From assembly GCA_003223245.1 (NCBI GenBank), contig QHYI01000129.1:1-64000 (forward strand): a stretch of 64,000 nucleotides of DNA, in the 5' to 3' direction. The position numbers and the translations under genes were made by a program. The stretch is from Acidobacteriota bacterium. GTDB taxonomy: Bacteria; Acidobacteriota; Terriglobia; Acidiferrales; UBA7541. Under the pieces are notes generated by a model. The model was not told where the DNA came from. It made no database searches and saw only the letters and a list, made by a program, of their open reading frames with translations. Shown one piece after another: positions 17,857 through 26,738 of the stretch; the first letter of the stretch is position 1; every line of letters begins with the position of its first letter.

Positions 17857-19128
17857 CTATCCGCCAATGATCCGGCGCACCAATGGCCGTTTTTCACCTG
17901 GCGCGCGTTCGCCAATCACATAGCTGGTGGCAATCAGATTTTTCGCTTCGGCAAGTTTAGCGTCGCTGCTGTAATGAATGGTCACTAGTTTTTCGTTCTT
18001 TTCCACCCGGTCGCCAATGTTTTTGTGAAATTCCAGTGCTACGGCGTGATCGATCTTGTCTTCTTTCCTTTCCCGCCCCCCTCCGAGCATCGCCAGCGCC
18101 GTACCGAAATGTTCGCAATTGGTGGCGCGAATGTATCCCGCCGTCGCAGGGACAACTTCCGCGCGAAACCGCGCCTGCGGCAAACGTTCCGGCTCGTCCA
18201 CGACCCGCTCGTCACCTCCCTGCAGGCGAATCCCTTGCCTGAACTTCTCAATCGCCTGTCGGTTGGCAATCATCGTCTCCGCTAAACGCCGACCCTCTTC
18301 CACACTTTTCGTCCTTTCGCCAAGGAAAAACATCCACGCGGAGAGCTCCAAACTCAGCTCGCGGAGATCAGCCGGTCCGCGGCCTTTGAGCACTTCCAGC
18401 GATTCCCACACCTCCTTCGAATGACCTGCCATGCGCCCTAGCGGCTGATCCATATCCGTAATAAGTGCCACCACTTTCTTGCCCATGCGCTTCCCGGTTT
18501 CCACCATCACCTCGGCCAGCTGGACGGAATCTTCCTCCTTCTTCATGAACGCCCCGGAACCGGTTTTCACGTCCAGCACTAGCGCGTCGATTCCCTCCGC
18601 GAGTTTCTTGCTCATGATGGAGGCGCAGATGAGCCCAATCTTTTTATCTGCCGGGGCAATTTCCGCGGTTTGCCCGATCAGACCCATCCCGCATTCGCGA
18701 AGCACTTTGAGGAATTCCACAAGCGAGAGATTCACGTTGAATCCAGGGATGGCTTCCAGCTTGTCGAGCGTTCCGCCCGTATGCCCCAGTCCCCGCCCGC
18801 TGATCATCGGCACCGTCAGCCCGCCCGCCGCAACGATGGGCGCAAGAATCAGCGAAGTCTTATCCCCCACGCCGCCCGTCGAATGCTTGTCCACTTTTTT
18901 CCCTGGAATGTCGGAGTGTTCGAGCACTTGCCCGGAGTGCAGCATCACTTCAGTGAGCGCCGCAAGTTCCGCGCGGCTCATTCCGCGAATCCAGACGGCC
19001 ATCAGCCAAGCGGCCATCTGATAATCAGGCATTTCTCCGCGTGTGTAGCCCGCTACGAGGAACTCGATTTCCTCGCGGGAGAGTTCCCCGGAGTCGCGTT
19101 TCTTGCGGATCAAATCAACGGCGCGCAT
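17857..19128 (-). CDS. pdp: Pyrimidine-nucleoside (thymidine) phosphorylase
   Basis: 423 residues from the ATG at 19128. It splits thymidine/uridine with phosphate into base plus (deoxy)ribose-1-phosphate. The start is set by family alignment (MRAVDLIRKKRDSGELS); an earlier in-frame codon at 19170 adds 14 atypical residues. The family signature KHSTGGVGDKTSLIL (phosphate and pyrimidine site) is intact, as are ISGRGLGHTGGTLDKLE, the SIMSKKLAEG segment and DVKTGSGAFM. It is the first gene of the salvage operon. No strong Shine-Dalgarno sequence precedes the ATG. Confidence 0.93.
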   Translation of the reverse strand: MRAVDLIRKKRDSGELSREEIEFLVAGYTRGEMPDYQMAAWLMAVWIRGMSRAELAALTEVMLHSGQVLEHSDIPGKKVDKHSTGGVGDKTSLILAPIVAAGGLTVPMISGRGLGHTGGTLDKLEAIPGFNVNLSLVEFLKVLRECGMGLIGQTAEIAPADKKIGLICASIMSKKLAEGIDALVLDVKTGSGAFMKKEEDSVQLAEVMVETGKRMGKKVVALITDMDQPLGRMAGHSKEVWESLEVLKGRGPADLRELSLELSAWMFFLGERTKSVEEGRRLAETMIANRQAIEKFRQGIRLQGGDERVVDEPERLPQARFRAEVVPATAGYIRATNCEHFGTALAMLGGGRERKEDKIDHAVALEFHKNIGDRVEKNEKLVTIHYSSDAKLAEAKNLIATSYVIGERAPGEKRPLVRRIIGG

Positions 19129-19206
19129 GCGTGTGGAAAGCGCTGGCGAGCGTAGCATCCGCCCCAGCAAGCGTCAACGGAATGCGGCGTTTCTCTTGCG
19201 GAAACG

Positions 19207-19737
19207 TTACAGCGGCTGTCCCACATCGGGAGGCATGTTGGTGTTTTGCCCGGACACCACGTGCCACCCGCTTGCCCCGTTCAGGTACACGTGGATCGTG
19301 CGCATCTGGTGGCTCACGTATTGGCCTTTATTGACGCTCCTCGATGACCACAAGCATGTCGCGACCGCCATCTCCTGATAAAGGCGGACTTTGATGTCCG
19401 TTGCGACAAAGCTTTCGTATTTGACGACTGGAGATTCAATCGTCGCAATCCATTCCTTCTTATCCACCTGCTGGCCGTGGGAAAGCGTGCCGACAAAGTC
19501 TTCGCTGTACACACGTCGGAAAAAAGCCCCGTTGCTCAACTGAATGGCTCTAGCGCTTTCTCGTTCCAAACTGACAATCTCTTGCCGCTGCAGTTCTGGC
19601 TCCACAAATTGCGTGGTTGTGCAACGCTGGATGCACGCTTGGCGATCGAGGACGGTCTGTTGGTTTATCTGTCCGTCCAAGACAAGCGCGAGACCCAACC
19701 CGACCGTCAGTCCAGCTATCCCCCCAATTTTCTTCAT
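19207..19737 (-). CDS. Secreted DUF4440/SnoaL-like protein
   Basis: 176 residues. N-terminal signal peptide (MKKIGGIAGLTVGLGLALVLDG). The body matches the NTF2-like DUF4440 fold: an acidic helix region QRQEIVSLERESARAIQLSN, then FFRRVYSEDFVGTLSHGQ, DKKEWIATIES and a terminal RTIHVYLNGASGWHVVSGQ strand pair. Such domains act as small-molecule-binding or isomerase scaffolds; no catalytic residues can be assigned. GGGGAGAG lies about ten bases before the ATG. It sits upstream of pdp on the same strand but is probably a separate unit. Confidence 0.8.
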   Translation of the reverse strand: MKKIGGIAGLTVGLGLALVLDGQINQQTVLDRQACIQRCTTTQFVEPELQRQEIVSLERESARAIQLSNGAFFRRVYSEDFVGTLSHGQQVDKKEWIATIESPVVKYESFVATDIKVRLYQEMAVATCLWSSRSVNKGQYVSHQMRTIHVYLNGASGWHVVSGQNTNMPPDVGQPL

Positions 19738-19883
19738 GACCGGAAACTCTCCCCCCTTACTTCTGCTAATTATAGGAGAAAGCCAAGCCGCTAAATCTTG
19801 TCATTCCCCAAGTTGTCGAATCTGTTAGAATCCTCGTCCACCGTTAGGCCACCCAGTAGCAACCTTGGTTTAGGGAGAATCGC

Positions 19884-20999
19884 ATGAATCTCACCAAAGG
19901 ATTTTCACGCCGGGATTTTCTTGCCCATACTTCGTGCTTCGGAGCGTGCTACGCCCTCGCCAGGCACATTCCGCTGCCGCCTCTCGATCCGGCGCTCGAC
20001 GAGGGCTCCCGCGTCGCGCAAACTCCCCTCGTGGACAAGGGCTTTGCTTCGGTCCGGAAGATTGGCAACGGCTTATACGCGACCATCTCCGATTTTTCGA
20101 AGGGGCCGACGACAGTCTGCAACGGCGGATTCCTCATCGGCAAAGACGCCGCCCTTCTCATCGAGGGCTTCACCACGCCCGCCGGGGCCTCCTTTCAGAT
20201 GGACGCGCTGCGCATGGTCAGCCAGGTTCCCGTGAAAGCCGCTCTCGACACGCACTATCACTTCGACCATTCCATGGGCAACTCCTTTTACGGCGTGAAT
20301 AACATCCCGCTCATGGCCCACTCCACCGCCGCCAAGCGTATTGTCGACAACTGCTCCCCTATGCAAGGGGTCGGCAAGGAAGCCGTCCTTGCACCGCTCG
20401 AAAAGGCGGTCAAGGACGCGAAATCGGACGCCGAGCGCGCTCACGCCCAGTCCGACCTCAGCGCCTTCACGCTTGTCTTTCAAGTGGCCAGTTCCACGGT
20501 CCTCAGCCTTCCCAATCATCCGCTCGATCCGGGGAAGTTGCCTATGTCCATTGATTTGGGCGGTCTGACCGCCGTGCTTGAGTCGCATCCGGGGCATTCC
20601 GGCACCGACATCGTCGCCAGAGTCCCGGAGCAAAACGTCGTGTACACCGGCGACCTCCTCTTCAACGGCTGGTATCCGGTTTGCTTCGACGAGAAAGCCA
20701 CCGTCTCCGGATGGCGCGACACGCTCAAGAAATTTGCTGCCTTTGACAAAGACACTCTCTTCGTCCCCGGCCACGGCCAGCTTTGCGGCCAGGAGGGCAT
20801 TGTCTCCATCCGCGAAGTCTTCGACGATATCGCCGGCCAAGCTGAGAAAATGTACAAAGCCGGTGTTCCCGCCGAAGAAGCGCAGCAGCGCTACGTCGTT
20901 CCTGACAAATTCAGGAATTTCCCCATTTTCGCCTGGGGTTTCACCATCGGTCCGGCCATCACCAAGTTGTATTCCGAATGGCAATCGGCCACCTCTTAG
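19884..20999 (+). CDS. Secreted MBL-fold metallohydrolase (Tat signal)
   Basis: 371 residues. The N-terminus has a twin-arginine motif (FSRRDFLAHTSC, residues ~8-19), so export in folded form is expected. The metallo-beta-lactamase fold is clear: LDTHYHFDHSMGN (HxHxDH zinc site, ~126-138), ESHPGHSGTDIV (third His), YTGDLLFNGWYP (bridging Asp) and FVPGHGQLCG (last His). This is the broad MBL hydrolase family, not a proven beta-lactamase. GGGAGAATCGC precedes the ATG. The neighbouring NmrA-like gene follows 44 bp downstream on the same strand, suggesting one transcript. Confidence 0.9.
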   Translation: MNLTKGFSRRDFLAHTSCFGACYALARHIPLPPLDPALDEGSRVAQTPLVDKGFASVRKIGNGLYATISDFSKGPTTVCNGGFLIGKDAALLIEGFTTPAGASFQMDALRMVSQVPVKAALDTHYHFDHSMGNSFYGVNNIPLMAHSTAAKRIVDNCSPMQGVGKEAVLAPLEKAVKDAKSDAERAHAQSDLSAFTLVFQVASSTVLSLPNHPLDPGKLPMSIDLGGLTAVLESHPGHSGTDIVARVPEQNVVYTGDLLFNGWYPVCFDEKATVSGWRDTLKKFAAFDKDTLFVPGHGQLCGQEGIVSIREVFDDIAGQAEKMYKAGVPAEEAQQRYVVPDKFRNFPIFAWGFTIGPAITKLYSEWQSATS

Positions 21000-21043
21000 C
21001 AAGTCCCTGCCGATGCTCGGCTCGCAAAGCAAAGGAGGTATCT

Positions 21044-21931
21044 ATGGATCTCATCGTTGGCGCCACGGGTCTTGTCGGTCAACAAGTGGCTCTCGGTCTC
21101 CGTCGTTAGGGGCGTTCAGTACGAGCCATAGTGCGCGGTGGAATTCACCATGAGAAAGCTGCTCCTCTGACTTCTGCGAACGCCGAAGTTTTCGACGCTG
21201 ATCTCACCAAACCGGAAACCTTGCCTTCTGCTTGCGCAGGCGTGGACACCGTCCTGTGCACTGCTACTTCCATGCCTCACGGCAAAGACGACGGTCTGCG
21301 CCGCGTCGACCACGATGGGGTTCTCGCCTTGATCGACAGCGCGGAGCGTGCCGGCGCGCGCCACTTTGTCTACACATCCTATTCTGGCAATCTCCGTGTG
21401 GACTCTCCCCTCGAAACGGCGAAACGTTCTTGCGAGCATCGACTGCTCGCTTCAAAAATGCGCGCCACAATCCTCCGGCCTTCTTACTTCATGGAAATGT
21501 GGCTCAGCCCTGCGCTCGGCTTCGATCCCGCTAACAGCCGCGCTCGCATTTACGGCCCCGGCGACGCGAAAGTCAGCTACATTTCTTTCCAAGATGTGGT
21601 TTCGTTTGCTGTGGCCGCCGCCGCAAAACCGCAGGGCAAATCGGCCATCCTTGAGATGGGTGGGCCGGAGCCACTTTCCCAACTCGATGCCGTTGCCATC
21701 TTTGAGCGCGCGCTGGGCAAGAAGATCGCATTGGAAGAAGTGCTCGCTGCCCTCGACGAGCAACACCGCTCGACCGACCCTCTCCAGAAAACGTTTGCCG
21801 CCCTCATGCCGAGCTACGCCAAGGGAGACATCATTCCCGGCAGCCAGGAGACCCCGCGCCGCTACGGCGTCACTTTGCACTCGGTCTCTGAATACGCCGC
21901 CACCTTCCGCAAAGCCGCGATCGCACATTAA
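21044..21931 (+). pseudogene. NmrA/NAD(P)-binding oxidoreductase interrupted by an in-frame TAG
   Basis: ATG at 21044 with AAAGGAGG nine bases before it. The Rossmann start MDLIVGATGLVGQQVALGLRR is followed by TAG (21107-21109) and then, in the same frame, GRSVRAIVRGG and the rest of a full NmrA-type protein (VFDADLTKPETLPSACAGVD; YTSYSGNLR; ILRPSYFMEMW; ISFQDVVSFAV) ending at 21931. The stop falls where a Gln or Lys codon is expected; CAG to TAG is one substitution. A GTG at 21131 could restart translation but would lack the dinucleotide-binding loop. No other damage is visible, so the mutation is recent or an error. Confidence 0.85.
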
Positions 21932-22084
21932 TTGCCATTTCTGAAGCCTCCTCCGCCGGATCGCCGTCGGTGCGGAACACGGTTGAATTCGCGGCGCCTT
22001 CGCAGATAGGGAAGGTTGACTTCGTCCTGGTAACGCCAGTCCGGTTGCTTCATCCTGAGACCTGCGGCATCCTGTACTGGGAGT

Positions 22085-22660
22085 ATGGATTTCTCTTCGT
22101 CACGCCAATGGATTAGTTCGCTGTGGTTTTTGTTCGGTGCCTACTGGCTCGTATCCGCGTTCAAGCGCAAGAAAACCAAGCAGCGCGAATCCATGCTTCA
22201 GCGTTTTGGATACACGCTTCTGCTGGCCGCGGGTTTTTATCTGCTCTATCAATCACAACCCCTTTATGGCTGGCTGAGAGACCGCTTCCTTCCCGCAGGT
22301 CCAGCCAGTGAATGGTTTGGCGTTCTGTTGACGGCTGCGGGAATCGGCGTAGCTTTTTGGGCGCGGTGGCACCTGGGCACAAATTGGAGCGGAGTCGTCA
22401 CCCTCAAAGAAGGTCACGAACTGATTCGCACCGGTCCCTACCGCATGATTCGCCATCCCATCTACACCGGCATTTTGCTCGCGCTTCTGGGAACCGCCAT
22501 TACTTTCGGCGAAGTCCGCGCCTTGCTTGCCGTGGTCATTGTCTGGCTCTCCTTCTACATAAAAGCTCTTCGCGAAGAAACCTTTCTCACTCAGGAATTC
22601 GGTCCTAGCTTCACGGAACATAAACGCCAGACCGGAATGTTTCTGCCGAGATTTTCCTGA
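22085..22660 (+). CDS. Isoprenylcysteine methyltransferase-like (ICMT/PEMT) membrane protein
   Basis: 191 residues with four to five TM helices (WISSLWFLFGAYWLVSAF, YTLLLAAGFYLLY, WFGVLLTAAGIGVAFWAR, TGILLALLGTAITFG, ALLAVVIVWLSFYI). The ICMT/NnrU-type SAM-binding C-terminal motif is present: ELIRTGPYRMIRHPIYTG followed by EETFLTQEFG. Members methylate isoprenylated or lipid substrates at the inner membrane; the substrate here is unknown. GGGAGT precedes the ATG. Stand-alone gene. Confidence 0.85.
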   Translation: MDFSSSRQWISSLWFLFGAYWLVSAFKRKKTKQRESMLQRFGYTLLLAAGFYLLYQSQPLYGWLRDRFLPAGPASEWFGVLLTAAGIGVAFWARWHLGTNWSGVVTLKEGHELIRTGPYRMIRHPIYTGILLALLGTAITFGEVRALLAVVIVWLSFYIKALREETFLTQEFGPSFTEHKRQTGMFLPRFS

Positions 22661-22791
22661 GTGCTCGTGCGTCATCCCGTGCGCGGCGCGTCCCGATTAC
22701 CCCCATTTTCCCTTTTCTATTTTCCGTTTTCTTTGTGTACAATCCCGCTGCTTTTGATGCGTGCGGTTTTGATTTAGCCAGGGCAGGTGCC

Positions 22792-24117
22792 ATGAGACTT
22801 AACTCCACGCTTTTGAAGAGCACCATCGTTGCGGCGTTGGGAGGGCTGCTGTTTGGATTCGACACCGTCGTGATCTCCGGTGCGATCCAGCCGCTGAAGG
22901 TTCTTTATCACCTCTCGCCGTTTTCGGAAGGCTTCACCGTCGCCGCCGCGCTGATTGGCACGGTGATCGGCTCGATGCTCGCGGGCATTCCCGGCGATAA
23001 CCTGGGCCGCCGCGCCAGCTTGCGCTGGATGGCCATTCTCTATGTAGCTTCTGCCCTCGGCTGCGCTTTTGCGTGGAACTGGACCGCGGTGTTGCTGTTT
23101 CGCTTTGTCGGAGGCCTCGGCATTGGCGGTTCCTCGGTTCTCGGCCCCATGTATATCGCGGAAATTTCTCCCGCGAAATGGCGTGGCCGCCTCGTGGGCG
23201 TTTTTCAATTTAACGTGGTCTTCGGAATTCTGCTCGCTTATTTCTCGAACTACCTGATCGGGACCATGGGCTTCGGCGATGCGGAGTGGCGATGGAAGCT
23301 CGGTGTTTCCGGCCTGCCTGCGCTCCTTTTCCTCGTGACGCTTTTTGGAATTCCCGAAAGCCCGCGCTGGCTCGTCAAGAAGGGTAGGACGAACGAAGCG
23401 GGAGACGTGCTTCGCTTGACCGGTGAAGAAAACGCCGACCAGGAATTGCGGGAAATCGTGGAGTCCATTGACGCGGAGCACGTCACCAGCGATGCGCTCT
23501 TCACCACAAAATACCGCGTCCCGATTTTCCTGGCCGTCACCATTGGCATGTTCAACCAGCTCACCGGGATCAACGCCATCCTTTACTACCTGAACAGCAT
23601 CTTCGCGCACGCGGGCTTCAGCAAAGTTTCCGGCGACTTGCAATCCGTGGCCGTCGGCGCCACCAATCTCATTTTCACCGTCATTGCCATGGCCGTGATC
23701 GACAAACTCGGCCGCAAGACGCTGCTGCTCGTGGGGTCGGTGGGTATGTGCTTCTCTCTTGCCGGTGTCGCTGCCATTTTCCTCACCAACCGCCACGAAG
23801 ATTTGCTCGTTTGGATGCTGATTGGCTTCATCGCCTTCTTCGCGTTCTCGCAGGGCGCGGTGATTTGGGTTTATCTGAGCGAAGTGTTTCCCAACCGCGT
23901 GCGCGCCAAAGGCCAGAGTCTCGGCAGCTTTTCTCACTGGTTCATGAACGCGCTGATTTCCTGGACCTTCCCGCTGATGGCCGCGTCTTCCGGTGGCTAC
24001 CCGTTCGCGTTTTTCTCTGCCATGATGGTCGTGCAATTCTTCGTCGTGCTGTTCTTCTATCCCGAAACCAAAGGCATCTCTCTCGAAGAGATGCAGAAAC
24101 AACTCAAAATCTCCTAG
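22792..24117 (+). CDS. MFS sugar porter (XylE/GalP type)
   Basis: 441 residues from the ATG at 22792 (GGCAGGTG upstream; an earlier start at 22735 adds unlikely residues). Twelve TM helices. Sugar-porter signatures are all present: GGLLFGFDTVVISGA in TM1, DNLGRRASLRW (RXGRR loop after TM2), GGLGIGGSSVLGPMYIAEISP with RGR, PESPRWL at the end of TM6, QLTGINAILYY in TM7, DKLGRKTLLL, and PETKG near the C-terminus. Substrate is likely a hexose or pentose, taken up with protons; no adjacent catabolic genes narrow this. Its stop codon overlaps that of the convergent BrnA-like gene. Confidence 0.92.
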   Translation: MRLNSTLLKSTIVAALGGLLFGFDTVVISGAIQPLKVLYHLSPFSEGFTVAAALIGTVIGSMLAGIPGDNLGRRASLRWMAILYVASALGCAFAWNWTAVLLFRFVGGLGIGGSSVLGPMYIAEISPAKWRGRLVGVFQFNVVFGILLAYFSNYLIGTMGFGDAEWRWKLGVSGLPALLFLVTLFGIPESPRWLVKKGRTNEAGDVLRLTGEENADQELREIVESIDAEHVTSDALFTTKYRVPIFLAVTIGMFNQLTGINAILYYLNSIFAHAGFSKVSGDLQSVAVGATNLIFTVIAMAVIDKLGRKTLLLVGSVGMCFSLAGVAAIFLTNRHEDLLVWMLIGFIAFFAFSQGAVIWVYLSEVFPNRVRAKGQSLGSFSHWFMNALISWTFPLMAASSGGYPFAFFSAMMVVQFFVVLFFYPETKGISLEEMQKQLKIS

Positions 24118-24287
24118 CGCCGTTTTGTAATCTTTGAGCGAGTTCGTCTTTTTACGGGCCTATAGAACCTGCCTCCCTCCGCTCGGCTCCAATCAACAAC
24201 GAGTGGGGCATCTGAAAAGTCAATATCTTTGTCTTTCTTGGCCGCAATGGCTCTGATATCTCGCTTCTGCTCTTTCGTCAGTCTCAT
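24114..24287 (-). CDS. BrnA-like short protein lacking the ribbon-helix-helix part
   Basis: 57 residues: MRLTKEQKRDIRAIAA, then DKDIDFSDAPLVVDWS and GGRFYRPVKRRTRSKITKRR. The D-x-DIDxSD-xP and FYRP.K blocks match the N-terminal half of BrnA-type antitoxins, in which a DNA-binding ribbon-helix-helix normally follows. Here the protein ends with a basic tail instead. No BrnT toxin gene is adjacent. The start lies 5 bp after the stop of the MerR-TPR gene, with GGTGA and AGGAG just upstream, so it is probably cotranscribed. It may be a truncated antitoxin or a free-standing variant. Confidence 0.55.
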   Translation of the reverse strand: MRLTKEQKRDIRAIAAKKDKDIDFSDAPLVVDWSRAEGGRFYRPVKRRTRSKITKRR

Positions 24288-24292
24288 CTCCT

Positions 24293-25180
24293 TCACCGGC
24301 GGCTGCCGGAGCGCGCTGACTCCGAGGAGGCCAGGCGCTGGCGCGCGTAATCGCTCCAGGGGCTTGAAGGATCGAGTTGCACGTAACTCTGCCAATGCTC
24401 GCGCGCTTCGTCGAAAGCTCCTAGCTTCTCGCAAATTAGCGCGAGGTTGTAGCGCGCGTCAGGATGATGCGGTTCGAGGCGCACGGCCAGCCGAAGGTGC
24501 CGCCGCGCTTCTTCGAGCTGGCCCATTTCTTCCAGCACGCTCCCCAAATTCGAGTGCGCCAGGCCGCACTCCGTGTCGCGTTCAATGGCGCGGCGGTAGC
24601 ACTCCGAAGCCTTCTCGAAATTTCCTTGTTCGTAGTACAGCGTGCCGCAATTAATCAGCGCGTCAGTGCGCCCCGGATCGAGCTGCAAGGCATTTTCGTA
24701 CGCATTGATGGCTTCGGCCCACGTCTTGCGGTTCGCCCGCTCCGCTTCATAGTCGAGCGCCAGCGCGAACCACTCGTCAGCGCTGCGCTCGGAAATCACC
24801 TGGACCTCTTCATCTAGCTTGCGCGTGTCGAAGTTCATTACGAACTGGCCGGTCAGTGGTTCCAGCCGCGCGCCTTCGCGCTCAACGATCACGTCTTTGC
24901 CATCGGAGAGAACGCGCAACTCCGTCAGCGGTGCCTGCACCTGGGAAAGCTTTTCGCGCAGCGCGGCCAGCGCGCGGCGCAAGCGATTCGCGGGAATTCC
25001 TTGCTCGATCAACTGCTTGACGGTGCGCAGCGCGATGAGGTCGCGGAAATCGTAGAAGCGATTGCCTTCATCCTTTCGCGCGGAGACCAGTTCGAGGCGG
25101 TCCCAGTAATCCAGTTGCTTGGGAGACAGACCCAGAATGCGTTGAACTTCGTCGCGGCTGAATCGGTCCGTGGTCCCCAT
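24293..25180 (-). CDS. MerR-type DNA-binding protein fused to TPR repeats
   Basis: 295 residues. The N-terminal winged helix (~5-75) has the MerR pattern FSRDEVQRILGLSPKQLDYW, then NRFYDFRDLIALRTVKQL and IPANRLRRALAALRE. After a linker, four or five TPR units (~130-285) such as WAEAINAYENALQLDPGRTD, EQGNFEKASECYRRAIERD and EMGQLEEARRHLRLAVRLEP are followed by FDEAREHWQSYVQLDPSSPW. A DNA-binding plus protein-interaction regulator is inferred; no metal-binding Cys are seen, so it is not a metal-sensing MerR. No clear Shine-Dalgarno precedes the ATG at 25180. It is followed at once by the BrnA-like gene and lies downstream of ku on the same strand. Confidence 0.85.
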   Translation of the reverse strand: MGTTDRFSRDEVQRILGLSPKQLDYWDRLELVSARKDEGNRFYDFRDLIALRTVKQLIEQGIPANRLRRALAALREKLSQVQAPLTELRVLSDGKDVIVEREGARLEPLTGQFVMNFDTRKLDEEVQVISERSADEWFALALDYEAERANRKTWAEAINAYENALQLDPGRTDALINCGTLYYEQGNFEKASECYRRAIERDTECGLAHSNLGSVLEEMGQLEEARRHLRLAVRLEPHHPDARYNLALICEKLGAFDEAREHWQSYVQLDPSSPWSDYARQRLASSESARSGSRR

Positions 25181-25306
25181 GAAGCAATACTAACTATGGC
25201 GTCGCACAAAATAGAAGCACGCAACCATTTGGAGTGCGGCAGCCTTGCGCCGCTTTTCTTTCGTCTCGGCCCTCTCCATGCCGCGTGAGTCTAACACGCT
25301 GCGTTC

Positions 25307-26164
25307 TTACCCCGCGGCTTTCTTCCCCTTTTTCGGCACGGCCACCGGCCCGGCCGCTGCGGCTGGCTCGACGGCGCGCACCGGCGGCTTTTTGGCCGGC
25401 GCTTGCCGCTCGGCTAGGCTCTTCTTCAAAGCTTCCATCAAGTCAATCACCGGAGCCATGTGCGGCTGCGCGACTTCAGTCACTTCCTGGCCCTTGAGCT
25501 TCGCCGCAATCAGCGCGCGCACATTGTCTTGATACGTGTCGTGATATTTCTGTGGCGCGAACGGGACGGCAAGGTTCTCGATCAGCTGCTGCGCCAGCTT
25601 CTTTTCCTGGTCCTTGATCTCGACTTTGTCCGCCGAAGACGATTCGGCCGCGCGAATCTCGTTCGAGTAAAACATCGTGTGCAGCATCATGCCTTTGTTG
25701 CTCGGCCGCACCACGACAATATGTTCGCGCTGATGCATGGTGAGCTTCGCAATCGCCGCATAGCCCGATTCCTGCATGGCGCTCATCAGCAGTTGGTAGG
25801 CCTTCGCGCCGCCTTCATCTGGGGAGAGAAAGTACGAGGCGTCGAAATAAATCGGATCCACTTCGCCCAGCTTCACAAACTCGAGAATCTCCGCGACCTT
25901 CGCCGAGGGCGGCTCGATCTTGTCCAGCTCCTCTTCCGTGAAGAGCACATACTGATCCTTTTCGTACTCGTAGCCCTTCACGACTTCCGAGCGCTCGATG
26001 ATGCGATTGTGTGTCGGGCAAAACAAAGGCTGCTTGACGCGCGTGTGGCATTCCTTGTGGAGCTGGTTGAAGCTGATGCGCTCGCTGCGCGCCGCTGTGG
26101 TCAGCCGCACCGGAATCGAAATTAAACCGAAGGTGAGGTGTCCCTTCCAGACCGTTGAGGCCAT
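25307..26164 (-). CDS. ku: Non-homologous end-joining protein Ku
   Basis: 285 residues, normal for bacterial Ku, a homodimer that encircles DNA ends and recruits LigD. MASTVWKGHLTFGLISIPVRL is the diagnostic N-terminus; RISFNQLHKECHTRVKQ and HREHIVVVRPSNKGMMLHTM fit the Ku core beta barrel. The C-terminal tail is rich in Ala, Lys and Pro (AKKPPVRAVEPAAAAGP... KKGKKAAG), a basic DNA-contact extension. ATG at 26164 with GAAGGAG seven bases upstream. ligD lies 3.6 kb away on the opposite strand, so the pair is not an operon. Confidence 0.96.
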   Translation of the reverse strand: MASTVWKGHLTFGLISIPVRLTTAARSERISFNQLHKECHTRVKQPLFCPTHNRIIERSEVVKGYEYEKDQYVLFTEEELDKIEPPSAKVAEILEFVKLGEVDPIYFDASYFLSPDEGGAKAYQLLMSAMQESGYAAIAKLTMHQREHIVVVRPSNKGMMLHTMFYSNEIRAAESSSADKVEIKDQEKKLAQQLIENLAVPFAPQKYHDTYQDNVRALIAAKLKGQEVTEVAQPHMAPVIDLMEALKKSLAERQAPAKKPPVRAVEPAAAAGPVAVPKKGKKAAG

Positions 26165-26738
26165 GCAGAAACTCCTTCGCGCCGGTCACGCCAGCGCGCC
26201 GCTCGAGGACGCACTTCAGCGCGTCCCCTCTTCAAAGTCCCCCCAGGGTCGCTTTATGGGCTGAGCGGAAAGAGTAGTTTGCCACCGCCGGGGATGCAAG
26301 TCGAATCTGTCGGCGTAAATGCCCATGTTGTCATAACGGTAGTGGCGAGCGGCGAGCGAGTGGAAGATTGCGCGCTTATTCGAAGGTTCTGAGCCGCGCG
26401 CCTCTACCACCCATGGCACGGTCGCATTATGCTAGAAACAAAGGACTTGTCGCCACCCATGCTCCTTGGGAGCGATCGGTAGTAGCCCCCGAAATCCGCG
26501 ACGAGGCCGACTTCCTTAGTGGGCTGGTAGTCGAGGCTGGCTTCTCACCGGTTCAGGCTCGGACGGGCGGATACCGTCTCGGCAGCAAGGCAAGTTACCT
26601 TCATGGATCAACTGGTTCGTCCACGGGGGTGCCTTGGGCATTAGGATGCGCAGTTTGCTGAAGGAAGTTGTGAATCTAGCCCAGCAGAGAGGTTACCCTT
26701 AAATCGGAAGAGGAAGCCAGGCGAAACGGAGAACCAAA
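26165..26738. other. Intergenic region between ku and the DUF1906 gene
   Basis: 574 bp with divergent genes on both sides, so it should carry both promoters. A plus-strand open frame at 26368-26661 encodes no recognised domain and has no ribosome site, so I do not call it a gene. No repeats or RNA structures were recognised. Confidence 0.4.

Noticed and set aside
19884-20999. Antibiotic-type metallo-beta-lactamase
   Set aside because: The HxHxDH motif only shows the MBL fold; the Tat signal and general sequence fit a broad hydrolase, so resistance is not claimed.
22774-24102. 442-codon open frame antisense to the sugar porter
   Set aside because: Highly charged shadow of hydrophobic TM helices; the plus strand has every sugar-porter motif.
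26368-26661. 97-codon plus-strand frame upstream of the DUF1906 gene
   Set aside because: No recognised content or ribosome site; lies in a region expected to hold divergent promoters.
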